Origin: Bradyrhizobium sp.
GTDB lineage: Bacteria > Pseudomonadota > Alphaproteobacteria > Rhizobiales > Xanthobacteraceae
NCBI GenBank assembly: GCA_019243075.1
Contig: JAFAUV010000459.1
Coordinates: forward strand, 1-7,982
Direction: 5' to 3'
DNA length: 7,982 nt
Under the pieces are notes generated by a model that saw nothing but the letters and a program-made list of their open reading frames with translations, searched no databases and was not told the DNA's origin. Made by a program: the position numbers and the translations under genes. Of this stretch, positions 1-7,955 are shown piece by piece; position 1 is the stretch's first letter, and each line of letters starts with the position of its first letter.

Positions 1-96
1 ATAATCGACGATCACCCAGCCGATCAACACGAGCGTCACGAGCGTCACGATCGCGTAGGACGCGACGATGAAAACCGCGTGCGGGCCGAGATCCAT
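1..96 (-). CDS. ccmD: Heme exporter protein CcmD, N-terminal 32 residues (cut by the left window edge)
   Basis: This is a small single-pass membrane protein of the system I cytochrome c maturation complex. In the family it works with CcmABC in releasing heme-loaded CcmE. The reading frame starts at an ATG whose complement is at 94-96, begins MDLGPHAVFIVASY and runs open to the window edge after 32 codons. The short N-terminus with the conserved H-A-x-F-I-x-x-S-Y pattern, one hydrophobic helix (about residues 8-29) and the closing W-V-I-V-D-Y match CcmD, whose usual length is about 50-60 residues. It starts 5 bases after the ccmC stop, so it is probably translationally coupled to ccmC. A 9-bp tandem duplication (31-39 and 40-48) gives a repeated V-T-L inside the helix. 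The C-terminal basic tail lies outside the window. Confidence 0.85.
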   Translation of the reverse strand, partial: MDLGPHAVFIVASYAIVTLVTLVLIGWVIVDY

Positions 97-101
97 CGCG
101 T

Positions 102-833
102 TCACGCCGCCGCGCGGCCGGCTTCGAGGATGCGCGCGGTCCGCACCCGCCGGCGCAGGATCTCGTTGCGCATCGCCGCCAGCAGCAGCGTCACGAACAG
201 CAGCGTGAAGGCGAGCGCCATCACCAGCAGCGGAATCAGGAAGGCGCGGTCGAGCGTGGACCCGTCCATGCGCAACACCGAGGCCGGCTGATGCAGCGTG
301 TTCCACCAGTCGACCGAGAACTTGATGACGGGAATGTTGATCGCGCCGACGAGCGTCAGCACGGCGGCGGCGCGTGCCGCGCGCGAGGGATCCTCGACCG
401 CGCGCCACAGCGCCATCAACCCCAGATACATCAGGAACAGGATCAGCACGGAGGTGAGCCGCGCGTCCCATTCCCAATAGGTGCCCCACATCGGACGGCC
501 CCAGAGCGAGCCGGTCACCAGCGCGAGAAAGGTAAAGGCCGCGCCGATGGGCGCTGCTGATTTCGCCGCCACATCGGCGAGCGGGTGCCGCCACACCAGG
601 GTGCCCAGCGCGGCGACGCTCATCACGCCCCAGACGAACATCGAAAGCCAGGCATTCGGCACGTGGATGAACATGATCTTCACCGTCGCGCCCTGCTGGT
701 AGTCGTCCGGCGCAGTCGCCGATTGATAGAGGCCGATTGCGAGCAGGATCGCGCTCGCTGCCGCAAGCCAGGGCAAAAGCTTCGCGGTCAGCGCCAGGAA
801 TCTCGTGGGGTTGGCAAGCTCGGTCAGCGTCAT
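102..833 (-). CDS. ccmC: Heme-handling membrane protein CcmC (cytochrome c maturation)
   Basis: CcmC binds heme at the periplasmic face of the inner membrane and, with CcmD, passes it to the chaperone CcmE. The 243-residue protein has about six hydrophobic segments (roughly 17-37, 59-80, 93-110, 127-145, 156-173 and 197-221). The tryptophan-rich WWD-type heme motif is at residues 111-128 (WG.P.WGT.W.WDARLTS). Two histidines, H57 in F-I-H-V-P and H181 in T-L-H-Q-P, flank it with the same 124-residue spacing as the axial-ligand histidines of E. coli CcmC (60 and 184). The length is normal for the family. It lies between ccmB (70 bases upstream) and ccmD (5 bases downstream) on the same strand. 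No strong Shine-Dalgarno is visible before the ATG at 833; the start is chosen because the N-terminus fits the family. The 70-base gap carries a FixK/FNR-like site, so ccmC might also have its own promoter. Confidence 0.96.
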   Translation of the reverse strand: MTLTELANPTRFLALTAKLLPWLAAASAILLAIGLYQSATAPDDYQQGATVKIMFIHVPNAWLSMFVWGVMSVAALGTLVWRHPLADVAAKSAAPIGAAFTFLALVTGSLWGRPMWGTYWEWDARLTSVLILFLMYLGLMALWRAVEDPSRAARAAAVLTLVGAINIPVIKFSVDWWNTLHQPASVLRMDGSTLDRAFLIPLLVMALAFTLLFVTLLLAAMRNEILRRRVRTARILEAGRAAA

Positions 834-893
834 GGCACTCTGTTAGTCGCAGCCGGCGCGACAGGCAATTGACATCAAGCCGCTCGGAAAGAG

Positions 894-907
894 TTGATCG
901 GGGTCAA
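894..907. promoter_or_regulatory. Candidate FixK/FNR-type binding site upstream of ccmC
   Basis: The sequence is TTGA-N6-TCAA with spacer TCGGGG. This fits the rhizobial FixK consensus TTG(A/C)-N6-(T/G)CAA and matches the FNR box TTGAT-N4-ATCAA at nine of ten positions. It overlaps the ccmB stop codon. Its centre is about 67 bases upstream of the ccmC start, so a class II activator here would place transcription start near 859. No convincing -10 hexamer is seen there. A match of this degeneracy can occur by chance once in several kilobases, so position is the main argument. Confidence 0.35.
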
Positions 908-1572
908 TCGAGTCCCTGCCGCAGGCTCGCCGCCGCGGCAAATGGTCCGATCACGAAACTGATCAGCGACAGCGCGCACAGGATCAAAAACGGCGCACCG
1001 AAGGTCCGGGGTCCCGATATGGCGGCTTCCGAGGCCGCGACGCCGAAAATCAGCACCGGGATCGACAGCGGCAGCACGAGCACGGCCAGCAACAGACCGC
1101 CGCGTTGCAGGGTCACCGCCAGCGCGGCCCCGATCATGCCGGTGAACGTCAGGGCCGGCGTGCCTGCCAGCAGGGTCAGCGCGACCGCCGAGGTCGAAAG
1201 CAGGTCGAGATCGAGCAATAGGCCAAGCACGGGCGTCGCGACAATCAGCGGCAGGCCGGCGGCGATCCAATGCGCCAGCGCTTTCGCCGCGCAGGCAAGT
1301 TCCAGCGGGGACCTGCTCATCACGATCAGGTCGAGCGAGCCGTCCTCGTGGTCGGCCATGAACAGCCGGTCCAGGGTGAGGAGGCTTGCGAGCAGCGCGC
1401 CCAGCCAGAGGATCGCCGGGCCCAGCCGGGCCAGCAGTTTCAGATCGGGGCCGACCGCAAAGGGCATCAGCACGACGACGCTGAGAAAGAACAGGACGCC
1501 GATCAGCGCGCCGCCGCCAACGCGCAGCGCCATCCGGATGTCGCGCCGGACGAGGGCGGCAAGCGCGGTCAT
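904..1572 (-). CDS. ccmB: Heme exporter protein CcmB (ABC transporter membrane subunit)
   Basis: CcmB is the membrane subunit that pairs with the ATPase CcmA; CcmA2B2 acts with CcmC and CcmD to release holo-CcmE for cytochrome c assembly. The 222-residue protein has about six hydrophobic segments. Family signatures are the cytoplasmic F-M-A-D-H-E-D-G-S-L-D stretch (residues 71-81), L-A-G-T-P-A-L-T (135-142), and the run from G145 through Q-R-G-G-L-L-L-A to L-P-L-S-I-P-V-L-I-F-G (ending near 177). The length is typical. A GGGAG ribosome site (complement of 1579-1583) lies 6 bases before the ATG. It follows ccmA after a 94-base gap that includes a hairpin, and precedes ccmC by 70 bases. Called cycW in the Bradyrhizobium literature. 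Confidence 0.96.
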   Translation of the reverse strand: MTALAALVRRDIRMALRVGGGALIGVLFFLSVVVLMPFAVGPDLKLLARLGPAILWLGALLASLLTLDRLFMADHEDGSLDLIVMSRSPLELACAAKALAHWIAAGLPLIVATPVLGLLLDLDLLSTSAVALTLLAGTPALTFTGMIGAALAVTLQRGGLLLAVLVLPLSIPVLIFGVAASEAAISGPRTFGAPFLILCALSLISFVIGPFAAAASLRQGLD

Positions 1573-1577
1573 GCGAT

Positions 1578-1612
1578 GCTCCCGCTCCCCGCTCCCTCGC
1601 CCGCAAGGGAGC
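1578..1612 (-). repeat. GGGAGC iterations and hairpin over the ccmB ribosome binding site
   Basis: On the leftward mRNA, a GCTCCC block (complement of 1607-1612) is followed by three GGGAGC units (complements of 1591-1596, 1584-1590 and 1578-1583). The longest pairing is a 7-bp perfect stem, 1591-1597 with 1606-1612, and an 8-base loop. The unit nearest the start codon supplies the likely ccmB Shine-Dalgarno. There is no T-tract, so this is not a terminator. It may be a remnant of a small palindromic repeat or a translation-modulating hairpin. Confidence 0.5.
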
Positions 1613-1666
1613 AGGGAATGGAGAGAATTGTGCCTGATCCCTGAGAGTTCGGAAGCTGCGAGAGCA

Positions 1667-2269
1667 TCACGACGGACCTCCCATCCGAAGCTCCCGCGCT
1701 TCGATCCCGAGCGGGCCGTGAGTCGCGGCTACGATCAGACCGCCTTGGGCGAGATGCCCGTGCATCAGGCGCGAAAACAGCTCCTGCCCTGCCGCATCCA
1801 GCGCGGCGGCCGGTTCGTCCAGCAGCCAGACCGGCCGTCCGACCGCGAGCAGCCGCGCCAGCGACAGCCGACGCCGCTGCCCCGCCGAGAGATAGGCCGC
1901 CGGCAGATCGGCGGCATGGTCGAGCCCGACGGCTGCCAGGCTGTCACCCGCATCGGATGTCTCGCCGCCCAGAAAATCGCGCCAGAAGGCGATGTTTTCC
2001 CCCACGCTCAGTGCCGGCTTCAGCGCGTCGCGATGGCCGAGATAATGCGCCTGTTCGGCAAGCGTCAGTTCGGCTTCGCCTTTCTCGAGGAGGATGGTGC
2101 CGCGAGCCGGGATCAATAGGCCCGCAATCAGCCGGAGCAGCGAGGTCTTGCCCGATCCATTGTGGCCGGTGACGGCCAGCACCTCACCGGAGGAGACCTC
2201 GAAATCGAGGTTGGAAAATACCTCGCGGCCGCCCCGCACACATTTCACGCCGCGCCCCGAGAGCCGCAT
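1667..2269 (-). CDS. ccmA: Heme exporter ATPase CcmA (ABC transporter ATP-binding subunit)
   Basis: CcmA is the cytoplasmic ATPase that powers release of heme-loaded CcmE from the CcmABCD complex in cytochrome c biogenesis. The 200-residue protein is a complete short ABC ATPase: Walker A G-H-N-G-S-G-K-T at residues 35-42, signature L-S-A-G-Q at 127-131, Walker B with catalytic glutamate V-W-L-L-D-E-P at 147-153, D-loop near 158, and the H-loop histidine H184. The Y-L-G-H-R-D-A-L-K sequence (76-84) after the Q-loop region is typical of CcmA. The ATG is preceded at good spacing by AAAGGGG (complement of 2274-2280). It is the first gene of the leftward operon and is divergent from acnA. In B. 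japonicum the equivalent gene is cycV. Confidence 0.96.
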   Translation of the reverse strand: MRLSGRGVKCVRGGREVFSNLDFEVSSGEVLAVTGHNGSGKTSLLRLIAGLLIPARGTILLEKGEAELTLAEQAHYLGHRDALKPALSVGENIAFWRDFLGGETSDAGDSLAAVGLDHAADLPAAYLSAGQRRRLSLARLLAVGRPVWLLDEPAAALDAAGQELFSRLMHGHLAQGGLIVAATHGPLGIEARELRMGGPS

Positions 2270-2485
2270 GTCGCCCCTTTCACAGCCCTCAGAAATTGGA
2301 TGCTAGCGCGCGAGAATTTTGTGGCTGCCACGCGCTGGTCGATGGTTCTCGATATGGCGATGTCGTTAGAAAGCTTCTATAAGCCGGAACTCAACGCAGC
2401 ATACAACCGCGCGCTGCGGCCAGCCCTTCGCTGATGGTGGCATAATACCCTTGACCGGGTATATCTGACAATTGGGATTCCTGAC
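2270..2485. promoter_or_regulatory. Divergent promoter region between ccmA and acnA
   Basis: This 216-base gap must hold promoters for both the ccm operon and acnA. No coding sequence is supported. On the acnA side the best -10 is CATAAT at 2441-2446 (five of six consensus bases) without a -35 at the right distance; a second -10-like TATAAG is at 2378-2383. The acnA promoter described in B. japonicum was likewise reported to have a -10 but no -35. TTGACC at 2451-2456 resembles a -35, but no -10 follows at 16-18 bases. Small palindromes occur at 2321-2331 (GTGGC-T-GCCAC) and 2445-2462. I cannot identify the leftward ccm promoter. Confidence 0.6.
2445..2462. promoter_or_regulatory. Inverted repeat overlapping the probable acnA promoter
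   Basis: ATACCC (2445-2450) and GGGTAT (2457-2462) form a perfect 6-bp inverted repeat around a TTGACC spacer. It overlaps the end of the CATAAT -10 candidate and the expected transcription start near 2453, a position that would suit a repressor operator. It lies 24 bases before the acnA ATG. It could also be a small 5' hairpin or chance. Confidence 0.35.
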
Positions 2486-5206
<2,721 letters not shown>

Positions 5207-5227
5207 CGGCAATGCCAGCGCCGCCCG

Positions 5228-5287
5228 GCTCACTGCGAAGTGAGTGGGGGCTGATTTGCTCACCGCGAAGTGAGTAGCGACAGGTTT
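5228..5287. repeat. Two tandem 30-bp hairpin units after acnA
   Basis: Unit 1 (5228-5257) and unit 2 (5258-5287) are directly adjacent and agree at 24 of 30 positions, 17 of the first 18. Each starts with a small hairpin: CTCACT-GCGA-AGTGAG in unit 1 (5229-5244, a 6-bp stem with a GNRA-type GCGA tetraloop) and CTCAC/GTGAG in unit 2 (5259-5274). They lie between the acnA stop and its terminator, so they would be in the 3' untranslated part of the mRNA. Confidence 0.75.
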
Positions 5288-5316
5288 GGAGGCGGCCTAA
5301 GACAAAGGCCGCCTCC
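5288..5316 (+). terminator. Intrinsic terminator of acnA
   Basis: A perfect 11-bp stem, GGAGGCGGCCT (5288-5298) with AGGCCGCCTCC (5306-5316), encloses a 7-base loop and is followed by a short T-rich tail (TTGCATTT). It sits 82 bases after the acnA stop codon and before the next gene. The tail is interrupted, so efficiency is uncertain. Confidence 0.8.
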
Positions 5317-5362
5317 TTGCATTTGGGGCCGGTTTTGCCCGTAAAAGTACGGTGGTAGCGTT

Positions 5363-6127
<765 letters not shown>

Positions 6128-6180
6128 ATCTTCGAAAAAACCGGACGTCGTCGATTTTCGGGTGCCGCGTCAGCGCGGGC

Positions 6181-6214
6181 GGAATCCATGGCCACAGCTG
6201 GCGATTTGGATTCC
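6181..6214. repeat. Palindromic intergenic repeat (degenerate)
   Basis: GGAATCCA (6181-6188) and TGGATTCC (6207-6214) are perfect 8-bp inverted repeats. Inside them GCCA (6191-6194) and TGGC (6199-6202) form a second stem around a CAGC loop. GC-rich flanks (about 6163-6180 and 6215-6240, ending AGCGCCCCGG) are partly complementary. The GGAATCC/GGATTCC core with GC-rich arms resembles scattered intergenic palindromes of Bradyrhizobium genomes, from memory only. Confidence 0.55.
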
Positions 6215-6309
6215 CGGCTTGCGGCGGCGTAGCGCCCCGGAAGGCTGCAGGGGGTTCTGGACGTACCAAACAAAAAGGACCAACTCGCGTTGGCCCAGCT
6301 GTGGCATTT

Positions 6310-6387
6310 CTGCGTAGGTCCGGCCCTGACGATCCCGGGGGGCTGGGGGCTGAGGAATCCGAAACCGAAAGAACCGGACCAACGCAG
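6310..6387. repeat. Long imperfect inverted repeat, possible structured RNA
   Basis: CTGCGTaGGTCCGG (6310-6323) pairs with CCGGACCaACGCAG (6374-6387): 13 of 14 positions, with a single A-A mismatch and a 50-base loop. Just upstream, CCAAC-TCGC-GTTGG (6280-6293) forms a local hairpin. GGACCAAC occurs twice (6277-6284 and 6376-6383), so GCGTTGG at 6287-6293 could pair with either copy. The pattern suggests a folded RNA or a mobile palindrome. No promoter or T-tailed terminator was found to delimit a transcript. Confidence 0.5.
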
Positions 6388-6645
6388 TGTCTTGTTCTCC
6401 CAACCCAGGGAGGCGGGCGATTGGCCGAACTTGGGCGGTATTGTGATTCTTGCTAACGATCCTGTGACGGCTGAACGCGACCGGATTGCGGGCCGCCAAT
6501 CATGAACTAGCCCGTTGATTGAGCGTGATCTTTTCGGTCATGCGGGCCCGACGAGGCATCGTGCGAACGGTGATGCTGCGCTCAGACTTGGGCGCGGAGG
6601 TAAAGTGCGGAGACGGACAATCTGCCGCGCTCTTCTCGCTTCGAT

Positions 6646-6701
6646 CCGCAATCGGCCTCTTGCGGCCGGCTGCGGCTGGCGCAATCATGTCAGCGACATG
6701 A
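6646..6701 (+). promoter_or_regulatory. Hairpin-rich leader of the DUF2794 gene
   Basis: Several stems overlap. CCGCAA/TTGCGG is 6646-6651 with 6660-6665, CGGCC/GGCCG is 6653-6657 with 6664-6668, and GCCGGC/GCTGGC is 6665-6670 with 6675-6680. The first two cannot form together. A perfect palindrome follows: TCATGTC-AGC-GACATGA at 6685-6701, ending one base before the Shine-Dalgarno. Local GC richness makes some pairing likely by chance; the last palindrome is the best supported and could be a hairpin or an operator. Confidence 0.4.
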
Positions 6702-6702
6702 C

Positions 6703-6708
6703 AGGAGG
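6703..6708 (+). promoter_or_regulatory. Perfect Shine-Dalgarno of the DUF2794 gene
   Basis: AGGAGG lies 6 bases before the ATG at 6715, the strongest ribosome site in the window. It fixes the start codon and adjoins the 6685-6701 palindrome. Confidence 0.9.
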
Positions 6709-6714
6709 CTCTCC

Positions 6715-7086
6715 ATGAGTCTGATTTCGGAGGATGCCGAACCAAGCGGAAGTCACGCAGCGGCGCGCGCCGCCGTTGCGAGTTCGACGCCGAACCGGGT
6801 GACGTTCAATCGTTTTGAGCTCAACCGAATCCTGGATCTGTACGGCCGCATGGTCGCCGATGGCGAGTGGCGCGATTATGCGATCGACTTCCTGAAGGAC
6901 CGTGCGGTGTTTTCGGTGTTCCGCCGCTCCTCCGAGGTTCCGATCTACCGGATCGAGAAGGATCCGCGTCTCACGCGCAAGCAGGGCATGTACAGCGTGA
7001 TCTCGGCGACCGGGCTGATTCTGCGCCGCGGCCACGAACTCGACCGGGTGCTGCTTGCGATCGACCGCAAGCTCGCGCTGGTGTGA
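6715..7086 (+). CDS. DUF2794 family protein
   Basis: I recognise this as DUF2794, a small alphaproteobacterial family of unknown function. The 123-residue protein has a variable, alanine- and serine-rich N-terminus (1-27). The conserved body begins at V-T-F-N-R-F-E-L (29-36) and includes Y-G-R-M-V-A-D-G-E-W-R-D-Y (43-55), A-V-F-S-V-F-R-R (64-71), Y-R-I-E-K (78-82) and a C-terminal R-R-G-H-E-L (104-109). There is no signal peptide, membrane segment or cysteine, so it is probably cytoplasmic. The length is typical and the start is fixed by a perfect AGGAGG. It follows a long non-coding leader and converges on the acetyltransferase gene, whose stop is 50 bases away, so it is likely monocistronic. 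I assign no function. Confidence 0.92.
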   Translation: MSLISEDAEPSGSHAAARAAVASSTPNRVTFNRFELNRILDLYGRMVADGEWRDYAIDFLKDRAVFSVFRRSSEVPIYRIEKDPRLTRKQGMYSVISATGLILRRGHELDRVLLAIDRKLALV

Positions 7087-7121
7087 TTTGTCGTCTCATT
7101 GGCTTTGCGGACCGGCGCCCC

Positions 7122-7142
7122 GAATGACCAAGGCAATCATTC
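7122..7142. terminator. Possible hairpin between convergent genes
   Basis: GAATGA (7122-7127) and TCATTC (7137-7142) are perfect 6-bp arms around a 9-base loop, between the DUF2794 stop and the acetyltransferase stop, which the right arm overlaps. No T-tract follows on either strand, so terminator function is doubtful. Confidence 0.25.
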
Positions 7143-7664
7143 CGGCACGGTGTCGGCACCCTCACCAAGCGAGAGCTGCATCATCACGGTGTCGAGCCAG
7201 CGGCCAAATTTGAGGCCCACATTCGGATGGGTGCCGATCATCTGAAATCCGCATCGCCGGTGCAGACCGATCGAGCCGGCATTGGCGGAGTCGCCGATCA
7301 CGGCGATCATCTGCCGGTAGCCGCGCTGCTCGCAGTCGCGCAACAGCGCCTGCATCAGCCTCAAGCCGATGCCGCGGCGGTGAATGGCGGGTTTCAGATA
7401 GATCGAATTCTCGACCGTGAAGCGATAGGCCGGCCGCGGCCGATACGGCCCGGCATAGGCATAGCCGGCGAGGTGGCCGTCAAGCACCGCGACCAGATAG
7501 GGAAAGCCACCGTCGCTGAGCGCCTTGAAGCGCCGCGTCATCTCGGTGAGATCGGGTGGGATCAATTCGAAGGTCGCCGTGCCCTCGTTCACGGCCTGCT
7601 CGTAGATTTTCGTAATGGCGGGAAGGTCGGCCACACTGGCGGGCCGGATTTCAGGCGGGGACAT
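7137..7664 (-). CDS. GNAT N-acetyltransferase, phosphinothricin/methionine sulfoximine type
   Basis: This cytoplasmic enzyme should transfer acetyl from acetyl-CoA to the amino group of a small amino-acid analogue such as phosphinothricin or methionine sulfoximine. The natural substrate cannot be read from sequence. The 175-residue protein covers the whole GNAT fold: I-R-P-A-S at the N-terminus (6-10), G-T-A-T-F-E (28-33), G-Y-A-Y-A-G-P-Y-R-x-R-P-A-Y (67-80), T-V-E-N-S-I-Y (83-89) with E85 at the position of the conserved acidic residue, and the acetyl-CoA loop H-R-R-G-I-G (95-100). After these come I-G-D-S-x-N-x-x-S (123-131), L-H-x-x-x-G-F (134-140) and K-F-G-R-W-L-D-T-V (152-160), typical of the Pat/YncA branch. 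The ATG at 7664 fits the family but has no Shine-Dalgarno; a TATCCT hexamer 6 bases upstream hints at a leaderless mRNA. It converges on the DUF2794 gene. Confidence 0.93.
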   Translation of the reverse strand: MSPPEIRPASVADLPAITKIYEQAVNEGTATFELIPPDLTEMTRRFKALSDGGFPYLVAVLDGHLAGYAYAGPYRPRPAYRFTVENSIYLKPAIHRRGIGLRLMQALLRDCEQRGYRQMIAVIGDSANAGSIGLHRRCGFQMIGTHPNVGLKFGRWLDTVMMQLSLGEGADTVPE

Positions 7665-7709
7665 GGGGCGAGGATAGAGGCTTCTCCCCGAAGCCGAAAG
7701 AGCCTTCCT

Positions 7710-7901
7710 TCGTCATTGCGAGGAGCGCAAGCGACGACCCGTCTACGCTCGCTGCGCGAGCTTCGCCGGGCAGGAGTCCGCCGAAGCGCCTCAGCGCGTA
7801 GGCGGAAGCAATCCATCCATCGCGAATGCGGAGCTATGGATTGCTTCGCGGAGCCTGTCATCGGGCGCGCATTCGCGCGACCCGTTGGCTCGCAATGACG
7901 A
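7710..7901. repeat. Composite palindromic repeat element (about 190 bp)
   Basis: The ends are 13-bp perfect inverted repeats, TCGTCATTGCGAG (7710-7722) and its complement (7889-7901). Inside are three hairpins in a row. H1 runs from CTACGC (7743-7748) to GCGTAG (7796-7801), with inner imperfect GCTTCGcCGG/CCGcCGAAGC arms. H2 is a 12-bp perfect stem, GAAGCAATCCAT (7805-7816) with its complement (7836-7847). H3 is CGGGCGCGC (7862-7870) with GCGCG-a-CCCG (7875-7884), enclosed by GAGCC/GGCTC (7851-7855, 7887-7891). No open frame spans it and no transposase is present, so it would be non-autonomous. It fills most of the gene-free right end. Confidence 0.85.
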
Positions 7902-7927
7902 GGGGAGGCACCGTGCTCACCCACAAA

Positions 7928-7955
7928 AAAGCCCCGGCGCGATGGCCGGGGCTTT
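7928..7955 (-). terminator. Intrinsic terminator, best read leftward
   Basis: GCCCCGGC (7931-7938) pairs with GCCGGGGC (7945-7952) around a 6-base loop, and A/T arms extend it. Read leftward, the stem is followed by six T residues (complement of 7925-7930), a strong intrinsic terminator. Read rightward only three T residues follow. It therefore probably ends a leftward gene beyond the right edge; a TAA on that strand (complement of 7979-7981) might be its stop, which cannot be verified here. Confidence 0.75.

Larger units (their letters stand above)
6128..6714. other. Gene-poor stretch between the DUF1223 and DUF2794 genes
   Basis: I find no convincing protein gene, tRNA or known riboswitch in these 587 bases. 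Open frames here are short, lack good ribosome sites and have weaker third-position GC bias than neighbouring genes. The stretch holds a degenerate palindromic repeat near the start, a long imperfect stem in the middle, and the hairpin-rich leader of the DUF2794 gene at the end, each listed separately. No clear T-tailed terminator for the DUF1223 gene is visible. Confidence 0.6.

Noticed and set aside
869..878. TTGACATCAA in the ccmC upstream gap, read as a second FNR-like site.
   Set aside because: The half-sites are separated by 2 bases, not the 6 (or 4 between pentamers) required by FNR/FixK dimers.
737..2119. A 460-codon rightward open frame across the ccm operon.
   Set aside because: It runs antisense through ccmB and most of ccmA, whose products have clear family motifs. 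Its own translation is low-complexity Arg/Ser/Ala, a GC-rich shadow.
6317..6410. A possible TPP riboswitch, from GGGGCTGAG followed by GAACCGGACC.
   Set aside because: The conserved thi-box segments and the terminal GGGA pairing are missing, and no thiamine gene is near.
6290..6505. A 71-codon forward frame in the gene-poor stretch, starting at TTG.
   Set aside because: It has a TTG start inside a hairpin, no ribosome site, weaker third-position GC than neighbouring genes and no recognisable family. The inverted repeat through it argues for a non-coding role.
6540..6701. A 53-codon forward frame ending just before the DUF2794 Shine-Dalgarno, a possible leader peptide.
   Set aside because: There is no ribosome site at its ATG, third-position GC bias is weak, and overlapping frames are equally open. 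It was kept only as the four-codon curiosity within the palindrome.
7710..7901. A CRISPR array or insertion sequence at the right end.
   Set aside because: There are no regularly spaced direct repeats and no transposase frame; the structure is nested inverted repeats only.
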